From positions 5,061,501-5,125,500 of the forward strand of contig NC_066590.1 in NCBI RefSeq assembly GCF_905475345.1: DNA of 64,000 bases, written 5' to 3'. The notes under the pieces were generated by a model, which saw nothing but the letters and a program-made list of their open reading frames with translations, was not told where the DNA came from and ran no database searches. Position 1 is the first letter of the stretch. The number at the start of each line of letters is the position of its first letter. The position numbers and the translations under genes were made by a program. This document shows positions 13,559 to 23,579 of this stretch, piece by piece. This DNA is from Vespula vulgaris (lineage: Eukaryota; Arthropoda; Insecta; Hymenoptera; Vespidae).

Positions 13559-16370
13559 TTTAATGCTTCTCGATTCATGATCGAAAAGAATCGAGAGTTC
13601 GAAAGGTGCCCACCTCCAGTTCCAAGTCATTTACATCGTACGGTAATTTTATTTGGCGTAACGAGAAATCGTAATTACACTCGCTCGTGTTGCGTCCGCG
13701 AGCCGATAATTCTCATTTGCCGAGATAATTTTTCGAAATTATCCCTTTCTTTATTTCTCGAAGAAACGACTCTTAACGGTTCGCCGATCGTGCAGACACG
13801 CGGAAGGATTTAGGTAGGCAGGTATTTTCTTTTTCCTATCTTTTCTTTTCTTCTTTTTCCTTTCCTTTTCTTTTCCTTTTTCTTTTTCTATTCCTTTTTC
13901 TTCGCCTTCAACGTTGAAACAAACCGTGTCTCGACGATAGAAAACTTTTTAATTTCCGATCGGAGGAGAGTTTCGCGCGCGGCCTTGAAAAACGTTCGGG
14001 AGAACATCCTTCGCTAGTCCGTACGTACGAAATCAAAATTTAATATTACGTGGACTCGTACGATGCAGCGCGTGCACGTGAAGAAGGAAAATGATAGGAG
14101 AGAGGGGAGAGAGCGAGGGTCACATCGTGCATTTTAATGAGCGCCACTAAAACTTCGATTCGTTTTCTTTTTGACGGACAGGTATATATCGATAATTCGT
14201 CGGTCAACTTAAATTTTCGTGTTACAATTCGAAAGTAGAACGACCCTGATGGCGAACTTTTTTTCTCCGAGAGAAGAAGGAAAATAAAAAAGAAAAAAAA
14301 TAAATGTAACAAGTAAAAAAAAAAAAAGAAAAAGAGAAATGAATGTTCTGTGATCGAGCTGGGCGGTCGGTCGCGTGCCAGAAAGTCAAAAGATTGCATT
14401 GGAATTTTTCTTATGACAGATAAGTCACACGGTTGGTTAGATAATTGAAGAAAGAACATCGCGAGATATATGATCGACTTAATGCGCCGTGCCGAGAAAG
14501 TCACGTGAAATCGAATTCACGTTTTCTACCGACACGTGCGCGCTTTTACTATGAAGGATTTATTTTAAACGAGAATTGGAATCAAAAATATAAGATCTAT
14601 TTTTCGAAAGGTTCGAAGAATACCGGATCAAGATCCGATCGTTCTTCTTCCGATGGGTCATCGACGCGAAAAGCAGTCCAATTAACGTTCCGTAATAATG
14701 TCAGATAAAATCCATTAAATGTATTTATAGACGTGTATGTATATATATATATATAACTATTTCTTCGTCAACGTAAGAAAAAAAAAAAAAAGAAAAATAA
14801 AAAGTGATACGACGAAAGACGAGAAAAGTGTAAAGAAAAAACGGTGAAAGAGTCTCGCAGCAGATTCATGCTTTCATTCTGAATATATTGCGAAAACTAC
14901 GTAAAATTCTACTTGTCTTGGGATAACTCGTATAGAAAAGCGAGGAACGACGGAAAAGTGGCGACACTCGGTACAAGGTATTTTTATCGTCCGCAGGAGT
15001 AATTTCGCAGGCTGCAATCGTATATCCTTACTCGTATCGCGCATAAACGCATGTAGGTACGTATCTAAGTACGTGGATACGCATGTACGTAGTACTTTCT
15101 CTTGGTCTCTTTAATTACGCCGCCTTTTTTCCTCGCGCGGTACGTTTAATCGAGTACGATTAGCGACCATCCGTCGAACGATTAGCCAAATTAGTCACGG
15201 AGAGAAAGGGAACGAACGAAACGAAACGAAGCGAATGCAAGAATGCGACTTTCTGAGGAAAGCGAGTAATGGTAAAATACAAAAATAAAAAATAAGAAAA
15301 AAATAAGCAAAATGAAAGATACGAGATAAAAGAAAAAGAAAGAGAACAAAAAAAAACAAAACGAATGAAAAAAACAAAAATGTGAAAAGAAGAAGAAGAA
15401 GAAGAAGAAGGAGGACGGTAAATCCGTGAAAAGTCATGATTTCGTCGTTGTTGAAAGTATCTTGCGAGAGTTAGAAAAGCGGTCTTTTTCCTTTGGATCA
15501 TCGGAGGCGATTCTCGGGGCCTACCTCAACGATGAACGCACGAACGACGGCGTTCCAACGAAATTCCAGAGAATCCGTGCTCTTCGAAGGAGAGTTGGCC
15601 GCCGTCGTCGTCGTCGTCGTCGTAGCCCTAGCCCTAGCCACAACCGTAGTCGTAGTCGTAGTCGTAGTCGTCGTTCGTACACTTGCGGAGAGGACGGAGA
15701 GGGGAAAAAAGTAAGGCGCGCAGAGAAGCGCATCATCTGCGCTCTCGCGCGCGCTCGCTCGCCGTGCGCCGGCAAGAAAGACGATGAAAAATGCGCTAAT
15801 GGCGCACTGTCCTCGCATTGCTCGCGACAATTATACCCCATTAGAGCCGGCCCCGCGGCTGCCCCTTTCCTACCGTTCTGCGTCCATGCTCGTACCTCCG
15901 CGCGTTGCGGTAGGTCGCGACGCGTACGCGCGAGAGCTTACAACGCAAGCGCGAGACTCGCTCGAAATCGAGACTCTCGAGACTCTTGGAGACTCTCGAT
16001 GCACCTGTCCGACCTCCGAAGTATTTCCTGCCTTCCGATTTTTTTTTCGATCCATATCTCTTTCTCTTTATCTCTTTCTTCCTTATTTCGTTCCTTCCTT
16101 CATTTTTATCTAGAAATCGTTATTTGACATAAGCAACGATAAAATAAAATCGTCAAATCTTCTCTCCTCTCTTTTTCATATTTTATATATTTTACTAATT
16201 ACCAGCTTAACCAAATGTTCATTGAAAAGTTAAAGATAGGTTTGAAGATGATCGTACTTTTGACAAATGAAAAGAAAAAGAAAAGAAGAGTGGGAAGAAG
16301 AAAGTAGTAATCCGATAGAGAATGAAAGAAAAATAAATGGTTTGACGAGTCAAAAATGACTACCTGCCAT
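6061..16370 (-). CDS. Secreted four-helix (cytokine-like) protein, 245 aa, five coding exons
   Basis: The spliced CDS joins 16370-16364, 12899-12661, 7301-7161, 7030-6893 and 6273-6061 on the minus strand, 738 nt including the TGA stop. Every intron is GT-AG, and the phases (1,0,0,0) keep one frame. Residues 1-18 are a signal peptide (MAGLSSLVVTLLVASVNG), with likely cleavage before APTM. A Pro-rich segment with an Arg27-Arg28 pair and the motif PPKWVNPCGL (residues 32-41) follows. By eye, four long amphipathic helices lie near residues 51-80, 114-154, 159-190 and 208-243. Between the first two is an aromatic-rich loop holding Trp94, Trp98 and Trp105. The mature chain has only two cysteines, Cys39 and Cys178, which could form one disulfide. 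No N-X-S/T site is visible. Secretion, four helices and phase-0 introns between helical segments are typical of class I helical cytokines and hormones. The JAK/STAT ligand role is inference. Alternatively it is an unrelated insect-restricted secreted helical protein. Gene structure is confident; function is not. Confidence 0.85.
6274..6892 (-). other. Intron 4 of the helical-protein gene
   Basis: The intron is 619 bp, GT-AG, phase 0. It holds A-rich stretches on the plus strand near 6308-6450 and 6530-6550, which become T-rich tracts before the acceptor. An alternative acceptor (TTAACAG) lies 26 nt upstream of the used one, but it would break the frame. No further coding segment is seen. Confidence 0.8.
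6893..7030 (-). CDS. Coding exon 4: helix B end and helix C start
   Basis: It is 138 nt (46 codons), phase 0 at both ends. The acceptor is AATATTTCAG (AG at 7032-7031), preceded by a very long CT-rich tract. The donor is GTGAGTG (from 6892). It encodes residues 130-175. The helix continues through LLDAYEYMQKYAVGLEQIV and ends at WDQEDNG, a likely turn, after which the third helix starts with LEFRDQFKDTEFKLRT. Confidence 0.85.
7031..7160 (-). other. Intron 3 with a microsatellite polypyrimidine tract
   Basis: The intron is 130 bp, GT-AG, phase 0. The plus-strand purine run at about 7043-7094 (GAAA and GA repeats) reads as an uninterrupted CT-rich tract of about 50 nt just before the exon 4 acceptor, so a length-variable repeat serves as the polypyrimidine tract. 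Confidence 0.8.
7161..7301 (-). CDS. Coding exon 3: aromatic A-B loop and start of helix B
   Basis: It is 141 nt (47 codons), phase 0 at both ends. The acceptor is CATTGCAG (AG at 7303-7302) and the donor is GTATGT (from 7160). It encodes residues 83-129, with an aromatic stretch (FADWHLQW and NHYDWLP) followed by the first half of a Gln-rich amphipathic helix (GEQLQQQYLDSLE). GC content is higher than in the flanking introns, as expected for coding sequence here. Confidence 0.85.
8174..8216. repeat. (TA)n microsatellite in intron 2
   Basis: About 43 nt of uninterrupted TA dinucleotides. Confidence 0.95.
9230..9275. repeat. (GA)n microsatellite in intron 2
   Basis: A GA run on the plus strand with one GACA interruption. 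A CT run at 9498-9520 is its complement, and together they flank a GC-rich repeat-free block. Confidence 0.9.
9775..9931. repeat. Degenerate (GA)n/(GACA)n purine tract in intron 2
   Basis: About 155 nt of GAGA, GAAA and GACA units on the plus strand, CT-rich in the transcribed sense. Confidence 0.9.
10824..10917. repeat. (AAAG)n/(AAGG)n tetranucleotide tract in intron 2
   Basis: AAAG units pass into AAGG units and then GA-rich sequence, purine-only for nearly 100 nt. Confidence 0.95.
11244..11276. repeat. (CTT)n microsatellite
   Basis: About ten CTT triplets within intron 2. Confidence 0.95.
12661..12899 (-). CDS. Coding exon 2: signal-peptide core, NPCG motif and helix A
   Basis: It is 239 nt long. 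The acceptor is TTATTTCAG (AG at 12901-12900) and the donor is GTGAGTAC (from 12660). It encodes residues 3-82: the hydrophobic core of the signal peptide, the Arg-Arg pair, PPKWVNPCGL with Cys39, an acidic linker (DFDGDPD), and the first long helix ending in LFRDDY. It starts in phase 1 and ends in phase 0. Confidence 0.85.
13507..13558. repeat. (CT)n microsatellite in intron 1
   Basis: About 50 nt of CT with one GT interruption, preceded by a T/C-rich stretch from 13466. Confidence 0.95.
15598..15677. repeat. CpG-rich (GTC)n/(GTAGTC)n triplet tract in intron 1
   Basis: GTC triplets give way to GTAGTC units, separated by two AGCCCT units. In one plus-strand frame it reads as Arg/Ser-rich, resembling an SR protein, but this is a repeat artefact. 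Confidence 0.9.
16364..16370 (-). CDS. Coding exon 1 (7 nt): start codon of the helical secreted protein
   Basis: The minus strand reads CCAATGGCAG followed by the donor GTAGTC (GT at 16363-16362). ATG GCA G supplies Met, Ala and the first base of a Gly codon. Exon 2 starts with the two bases needed to finish that codon (GG, then TTA), so the joined frame gives M-A-G-L-S-S-L-V-V. This is a plausible signal-peptide start, whereas reading exon 2 back into its intron gives a less likely N-terminus. The C at -3 is not ideal, but G at +4 favours initiation. The assignment rests on phase, donor and signal-peptide continuity, not on transcript data. Confidence 0.7.
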
Positions 16371-16450
16371 TGGAACCACCTGTGGGAGTCGCACGCGCTC
16401 AACAGGTGGGCTTCCGTGGCATCCTCCTTCCTATTGAATCCAATTCCTTC
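16364..16450 (-). other. Candidate 5' leader exon with upstream ORF and hairpin
   Basis: Sequence just upstream of the ATG at 16370 is repeat-free and GC-richer than its surroundings. A seven-codon upstream ORF (MPRKPTC) runs 16422-16399. Arms 16376-16383 and 16402-16409 are perfect 8-bp complements with an 18-nt loop, ending 5 nt before the AUG. The leader's 5' end is not visible. Possible acceptors end in TTGATAG or TTCAATAG about 60-80 nt upstream of the ATG, or the leader may continue without a splice. Confidence 0.45.
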
Positions 16451-16887
16451 TATCAAAATGCTTGAATGACCTACTTAACGTTCCATTCAATAGATTAAAT
16501 GTATTCGTAGTACTCGATATCGTTTCGCGGTATCGTACCCTACAGCGTACCGAGAAATTTCATTTTCCTGCAGAGTGAAATTCGAAGTGAGTGATATAGA
16601 TGGAAGAGGGATCGAGAGGTGGATGATCGAGAGATCTAGTCGATCGACTTGGACCGGATCGTGTTGCTCTTCTCTCTCGGTATGACAGAAAGAAAAAAAA
16701 AGAAAAGAAAAAAAAGAAAAAAGAAAAAGACCACTAATGACTAACGAATCATTGTCGATCGTTAAAGAATCGAAACTATTTGACGAAGTCGGCTGTACGA
16801 GCAAAGTATGTATCGATAAGAAGGACCATAACGAGGTGGATGACTAATGCGTTCATCGGCTTGCTCGAAAGTGACGTCAAGCGCGGT

Positions 16888-16888
<1 letters not shown>

Positions 16889-16936
<48 letters not shown>

Positions 16937-16953
16937 GAGAGAGAGAGAGAGAG
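16889..16953. repeat. (GA)n microsatellite
   Basis: About 65 nt of GA with GGA interruptions, about 0.5 kb upstream of the start codon. Such tracts bind GAGA factor in Drosophila; binding here is inference. Confidence 0.9.
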
Positions 16954-18470
16954 TCTCGAAGTAGGCAGAGGACGCCACCGTGAATCGATCAGCCGTTAGG
17001 TTTGCTCCTTCGATCTCGTCCATTTCGTCGATCGCAATGGATGCATCGCCAAGATCGAAGATCGAAGATCGAAGAAAGAAAGGTGTCACTAGAAAGGAGA
17101 AAGATGCGAACGGTTACGTAAGAGTGCCGCTCGAGCCGATGCATTCTTCGCGCGTGATCGATTCAAGCACGGTGCATCGTGCATCGAAGATGGGCTCGTG
17201 GTGAAATCTAGAAAGGGAAAACGTAGTAGAATGCCTTTTCGATCGGTGTCGTACAAGTTTATAACGTGAACGTCAAAAAGTTCAAAAGGGATTAGAGCTG
17301 GTTTTTCCCCCTTTTTCTTTTTTTGTTTGATTTTTTTGATCCAAAATATGAAAGATGGAATAAGAAAAAAAATGAATTTTGTAATGATTCCAAGTGTATA
17401 CGTGCTTGCCTATCCGATTATGGCCAATAAATTATTCGAAAGGATCAATTTTATATCGGTTGTTTACGACAGGCTATATCTTTTTCGTTTATTGAAATGA
17501 CTATTTACGATCCTTGTGTTTGTATCGAATGAGTTCTAGGTGGTCCGAACGGGTAAACAACCAAAATTGCAACTATATAACATAATCGTATGCAAAGGCA
17601 TACGACGTATCCCGATGGATACGTATATATAGATTCGAAATCATTTCGAGGAAATCGTCGTTACCGGATACGGACATATTTTTACGGCGCTAACAGATAG
17701 AAGCCACTGCCGTACCGCCGCATAGCTTTGTTTGCTGATTAAGAAAGATCGTTTGTGTAATCGGTCAACTATTATATTTGTTGCATTGTATTCACGTTAA
17801 ATCGACTACGATCTTTAACATAGTATCGAGAGAGATGTCGACTCCGCTTAACGTAGATAAGGAGAAAATTGATCCTCATAATAAACTTATCGAAGCGGAC
17901 GTAATTGAGATCTTAAAAAATAACTAATACGATCTTTCTCGTTATCGCGAAGGAGTAATACAAAAAGGGATCGATAGTTCTCTTCTTGTAGCTAACTATC
18001 GAAAGATATTTATGAAGATAAATATGATAAAGGAAAAAAGGAAAAAGGAGAAAAAGAAAAACGATAACGTCAACAAAAAGTAAAAGAGACACGAGAAAGA
18101 AACCAAAGAGAAAAGGAAAAGAAAAGGAAAAAAAAAAGAGAAACAATTTCGATACGACGAAATCGTAAATATCGACTTACTGAGCCACGTGGTCGTGGTG
18201 ATGGATAACAAGCATCGTCTCGATCGTACCCCCCGATCGTCGTCGCAAGAAGAGGAGGCGCGCGCTCGGCACACATCGGAATCACGTCGGAAGTGTCTCT
18301 GCGCGGAAACGTCGTCGTTCCCGCACGAGGAACAATGACAACAATTCCGGTAGCAGGCGCGAGCGCAACAAGTAGAGCGGCAAATTCGAGAAGGATCATC
18401 GAGAAGATGCGGTATCTGTCGATCGTTTCCCTCCTTGGCGAATTCCTTCGTCGTTTTCATCTTCGTCATT

Positions 18471-18520
18471 GTCGTCGTCATCGTCGTCGTCGTCGTCGTC
18501 GTTGTCGTCGTCGTCGTCAT
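18471..18520. repeat. (GTC)n triplet repeat
   Basis: About 16 GTC-type triplets with ATC and GTT variants in the upstream flank. Confidence 0.9.
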
Positions 18521-18728
18521 GGCAACACTTTGATCCTCGCGATTTAACATCCTATGGGACGTAGTCCTCTGATCGCGCAGAAGAATAGCTTCCATCGTCA
18601 TCGGTTCTCTCTCGATGCTGATCACTGTATCCTCCACGATCATGATCGCATCACACTTTAATAACACTCTCGTTGCTCGAGGGCACACACGCGCGTGTCG
18701 CGAGATCCGTACGCGGCAAACAGAGACA

Positions 18729-18795
18729 GATATATATATATATATACCTATATGTATATATATGTATATATATATGTAGAGAGAGAGAGAGAGGG
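18729..18795. repeat. Compound (TA)n, TATG, (GA)n repeat
   Basis: TA dinucleotides interrupted by CCTA and TG steps, then about 19 nt of GA. Confidence 0.9.
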
Positions 18796-19137
18796 TATGG
18801 ATGACTCTCTCGCGGTTGTTAATGTCTCTTCGATTTGAATCTTTTTCTTTTTCTTCGAAGAGCTTCCTCATATACGATCTCTCTTTTTCGGATGAACACC
18901 GATCACCGATATGTATGTACACTCGATGTATACTTCTGTCACGCACTCTTTTCCTCAGCAATGTCGAAGTAGAAGAACGAAGTAGGAAGAAGAAGAAAGC
19001 GTGCTCGTGGAATCACAATCCGATCGGTACTGCTCCTGGCACACGCGATGCACTGATTCTTATACGAGGGGGGAGGGTGTGTGGGTCTCTTCGCGAGGGA
19101 GGGGGTGGGCACTGGACAAAGTGGCGGGGGTACTCTC

Positions 19138-19214
19138 AAGAAGAAGAAGAAGAAGAAGATGCAGAAGAAGAAGAAGAGGAAGAAGAAAAGGAAGAAGAAG
19201 AAGAAGAAGAAGAA
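19138..19214. repeat. (GAA)n triplet tract
   Basis: About 75 nt of GAA/GGA triplets, purine-only apart from one TGC. It has H-DNA potential. Confidence 0.9.
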
Positions 19215-19846
19215 TCGGAAGGGTACATCGTTAAGGGTGGTCCTTTCTCTCCTCTCTCGATCCTCCTCTTTCTTTCTTTCTTTCGTTCTCTTCCTCCCTC
19301 TCCTACTCTCGGTCGGTCACCGGGGGAAAGGTCGTACCCTACCGAGTGTCAGGAGGTGACTGAGGTCTTCGTCGTTCTCTCGTCCGGTCGAGCGTGTCGA
19401 GCGTATCACCTCTCGCCGCCTCCTGTGTGTCCGAGTTAAAGCACACGCCGGAGAGAGACAGAGACGGTAAGCGAAAAGGAAGGAAGAAGGAAGGTGTGTG
19501 TAGGTAGGTAGGTAGGTATAACACGCTGGAAGGACAGAGAGAGAAAGAGATAGAAAGAGTAGGAGAAGGCAGTCTCGCCGGACGACGGACTGGCACAGAC
19601 AGGCAGCCGACCCAGGGGCAGGCAGCCTGTTCTTCCGTCGTATAGTAGGAGTGAACCTACGTAAGGGAATGGAAGTGGAAGGTGGACTTCTGTCTGTCCT
19701 CTTCTCTGTGCGTTGCCGCTGTGCTTCGTTCTTCGCTCCTCGTTGTGTATATCCGTGCTGAGCTCTTCGTTTCTCTTTCTCCTACACGTGTACGTTTCTT
19801 TCTCTTTTCCTCTCTCTCGCTCTCTATCTATCTATCTTTTTCCCTT

Positions 19847-19848
19847 TC

Positions 19849-19883
<35 letters not shown>

Positions 19884-19886
19884 CTT
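19847..19886. repeat. (CTTT)n tetranucleotide repeat
   Basis: Nine or so CTTT units following short CTAT and CT stretches. Confidence 0.9.
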
Positions 19887-20034
19887 TCACCTTGTGCGCC
19901 CAGAGTGTATGACTGTAAGTGTATGGTACTAGCCGCTCGCTCGACCGGTGCCTATATACGATTGTAAAGGCACCGAAGCACGTGGCCCGCACCCCGCTTT
20001 CGGTCAATCCCGACGCAACTCCCACCACCATTCT

Positions 20035-20275
20035 TTCTCTCTCTCTCTCTGTCTCTCTCTCTCTCTCTCTCCTTTCTCTCACTCCTCTTTCGCCCTTCCA
20101 CGCTTACCCGATGTCTTCTTATCTCTTCTTCGCTTCTTTACACTCTTCTCTTTTCTTCTTCGTCTTCTGCCTGCCTCCTCTACCATCTCCTTCTTCTTCT
20201 CCTCCTCCTCCTCCTCCTCCTCCTCTTCCTCCTTCTCCTCTTCCTCCTCCTTCTCCCCCTTCCTCTCCTCTTCTA
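20035..20275. repeat. Pyrimidine block: (CT)n then (CTC)n/(CTT)n
   Basis: A CT run at 20035-20072, then a mainly pyrimidine segment ending in CTC and CTT triplets at 20191-20275. Confidence 0.9.
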
Positions 20276-21309
20276 CGTCACCTTCTTCTCCGCCCACCCC
20301 TCCGATCCAGAAGAATCCTTCCCCTCCACCCGCCCCACGGGCCACCACTCGTGCTTCGTTACTCCACGACTCATTCATAACTAGCCGCGGCGCGAACCGC
20401 ACAACCCCCCCACTCTAACCGGCTTACCCCCACTCTAACGGCGCCCGTAGTAGGAGCCCGAGCGTCCACCGGTTGAAGCACGATGCCGACTCATGATCGA
20501 GCCGTCGTGGGCTCAACGTCCCGTCCATATTTCTTCATATTCCAAATACAAGGATATGATCCAAGATCAATCTTCTTTTGCTCTTGCAATCTCTTTTTCT
20601 TTCCGTTTTCACACCGTCCATTCCACATATCCTTCCAAATCGATGAGTCAAGTTTTGTTACGAGAATACGAACAACTTTTCTTCCTACTTCCTTGTTTCT
20701 TAGTTCCATCCTTAACTTACAACTCTTTGCTATATCGTTGCATAAGGGAAAACTCTGATGACGACGATGACACATACCTGCCTAGCTCGAAATTACGACA
20801 CGTTTCTTATACCTAAGACATTATCTTTCTCTTTTTAATTCACACGTCGTGAATCAGTTTGTTCTCTCTCTTTCTTTCTCACTCTTTTTGGAGGAAACTC
20901 CGATCTTCTACGGAGACTTTACTTCATTATTTATTTTTCTTTTTTTCCAATGAAAACTTGATCGTTTGATGAACCTCGATGACGAAGATGATTCAAGTAA
21001 GAAAACTCGACTGTCTCGTATACATAACGAACAGCAACGTACGCACGTGCTCTTGGCTCCTCGTAACTAAGTAAGTACGTATGTTTCCTTGCGTTAGACA
21101 TAACACCGACGTACGACGCTAATAATAGTGACGATGACGATAATAGTAATAATTAACGCGTCTCGCGCACTCGATGCGCTCGATGGTGTCGATTCGTTCT
21201 CTAGTCGTCGTTATTGGAAGATTAATTGCATGCAAGTCTTTATGGTAATAACGAGCATACGCGACACAAAACCGCAATTAAAATGGCAATGACAATGATG
21301 ATTATGACA

Positions 21310-21356
<47 letters not shown>
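21310..21356. repeat. (ATG)n triplet repeat
   Basis: About 16 ATG triplets. The plus-strand methionine-rich frame across it is a repeat artefact. Confidence 0.95.
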
Positions 21357-23530
21357 AGTGATGGTGATGATACCGACGACGACAAAGATGATCGTTTACG
21401 CCAATTCATTCGTCAAGCGAAGAAAATGCACGCTAAAGTAACATTTTCATTATCGTCGAGAGCGTAACGTTAAGATTGCGTAATTTCGAGCACGTTTCTT
21501 AAGATCGACCGCAACATTGAACGCGTTTAAACGAATTCATGGATTTTTTACTTCAATTTTCTTCCGTCGATACGGCCGATCTTGAACGGCTTTCGTTTTT
21601 CAAAGATTTAAGATATCGATCATACGTAATCGATAATTACCAATGACGGAAAATTGCCAAACAAAATCATTTATCCGCTTGTGATTTTTGTTAGATAGAT
21701 AAATATGTAAATGATTAGATAGATTTTCGTTTCAATATTATCAAAGAATACATTGATAATTTCAGATTGATTAATGCAAAATATTGTTCTCCGAAAAAAT
21801 GTCCGAGTTGTTTTTGGCGCGAATCCTGAGAGTATGTATTCCTATAGCGCGTTGAAAACCCCACCAGAAGTGATCATCGTTGACTACTCCCAAACCCCCT
21901 CCCTCGTCACCACTATTCTTTCCTCGATCCCTTCTCTCGTTTTCTCCTCCTCTCGTACAACACGATGACGTTCCCTTTCATTACCTCCCCCCGTCTCACG
22001 TACCTCTATCGACAAGTTTCAGGAGGAGGACGCCGATTCATCGAAGTCACACGACGAGACGAGACACGAGCCTTCCCTTCCTTCCGTCTTAACTAAGTAC
22101 TTACTTCCGAAAGGATCCAACGGATGGAAATTTTTCGTGGCGCCGGTGACTCGACGGAAGAAATACTTCGGAGATAAAGTCTACCTTCTGCCGGTTTCAC
22201 GAGCCGAACGTATACGTGTGTGTGTATGCGTGCGTATAGATTACAAATGAAGATGAAAAATTAAATCGTGGCGCTCGTTACGTTCTTTCGCTTTTTGTCG
22301 TCATTCCTTTCAAAGTTTACGACTTTTCTAATTCAAAGATATTAAGAACGGGGCGACGCACAAATTATTTTACGAATAAATCGATGTTATAATTTAAACG
22401 ATAGTCGTATAAGATGTCATACGTTTTGAGAAGAATCGTGTAAAGATTTTGTTAAAAATCAATTAGGTAGATATAGATTATAGAGAATTTATATCTATGG
22501 TACCTAACTACGAGGGAGAGATTTTGATCGACAAAGTTAATCATGAAATATTTAATAAATCTAATAAACGTAGATGTACGAAATGATCTATCTGTTGAAA
22601 GATCAAGATAAAAGGAATAGAGGAGAACGTGATCTTAGAAGAGAAAAGATGACATTTACAGTCTGATTGTATCAGCTCTCGTCTAAAAAGAAGCATATAC
22701 TGGGTTCGTGACGAAGAAGTAACGGGTTTTTGGATTTCGATGTCGCTACGGTTGCATCAAACGACGCAACACGTTCGATCGTCATCGATTTTCTATCGAA
22801 ATTTTCGGAATATCTCGAATTCACTCCTTCCTTCGAATTTTAGAACTAACGGCTCGTTTCTCTTTCGAAAGTTATGCGATCCTGGTTTACAAGTATGTAG
22901 GTGAATCGCGAGACAACTCTCTTTTTTCTCTTCTGTGTGATGATCGAAGATCTTCGATCGACATACAATGACGTAGCAATTTTCGTAACAGTTATGTCAC
23001 GATCGAAAGGAATTGCGAAAAGATTTCGAACGATAGGTATCACGTTGACTAAATAATTTAGTTACACGTTCGATACGTTACGTTTGATTTTTAGGGTCAA
23101 GTTCACCGGAAATATACAAAAACGAGAATAGGAAAATTCATCTGACTCTTTCGAGTCCACCGACTTTACGACTGCATGCGCATCATGCAATTATATGGAA
23201 TGCAAGTTTTCAAAAAAAAAAAAAAAGTAATAAAAAATTGAGTCAACAAAAGAATGTCTAATTTGCAATCACTATTTTTCAGATTCCTTCGAGATTTTAT
23301 ACCAAACTGGATTCACATACGTCAAGTCTGATTCACACCGAGATAATCTCTTTTTTCTTAGTTTTTAAACTCTTTGTCTCTAACCCCTTAAGACGATTAT
23401 AAAATATGCAAGTATCTATTACTCAAGAAAAAAAATAAAGACTCGATAATTTTATTACTCAAAGACGGACCTTGTAACGCTTATCTTTGTTAAGTGAAAA
23501 TTTCATTAATTCTTTGTGTTCGCTTTATTC

Positions 23531-23533
<3 letters not shown>

Positions 23534-23578
<45 letters not shown>
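23534..23578. repeat. (TA)n microsatellite
   Basis: About 45 nt of TA dinucleotides. Confidence 0.95.

Positions 23579-23579
<1 letters not shown>

Larger units (their letters stand above)
12900..16363 (-). other. Intron 1 (3.46 kb)
   Basis: Phase 1 intron between the 7-nt start exon and exon 2. It contains CT repeats at 13085-13109 and 13507-13558, a purine run at 14270-14340, a (GAA)n tract at 15384-15412, and a CpG-rich block at 15490-16020 that includes GTC-type triplet repeats. No exon with matching phase is seen. The CpG-rich block could be an internal promoter or an enhancer. Confidence 0.6.
16451..20900. other. Upstream flank of the helical-protein gene
   Basis: No coding exon is supported. 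The block at 18950-19640 and 19900-20480 is GC-richer than the 30 kb to its right and is packed with triplet and dinucleotide repeats. A TATAAAA on the minus strand at about 17451-17457 is a possible promoter element, but nothing else confirms a start there. Confidence 0.5.

Noticed and set aside
13155..13580. 141-codon plus-strand frame in intron 1
   Set aside because: It ends in a (CT)n microsatellite, lies antisense to the gene's intron and has no domain.
15426..16127. 233-codon plus-strand frame with an Arg/Ser-rich segment resembling an SR splicing factor
   Set aside because: The RS region is a translation of GTC/GTAGTC repeats, no RNA-recognition motif is present, and other frames over the same DNA are open too because of the repeats.
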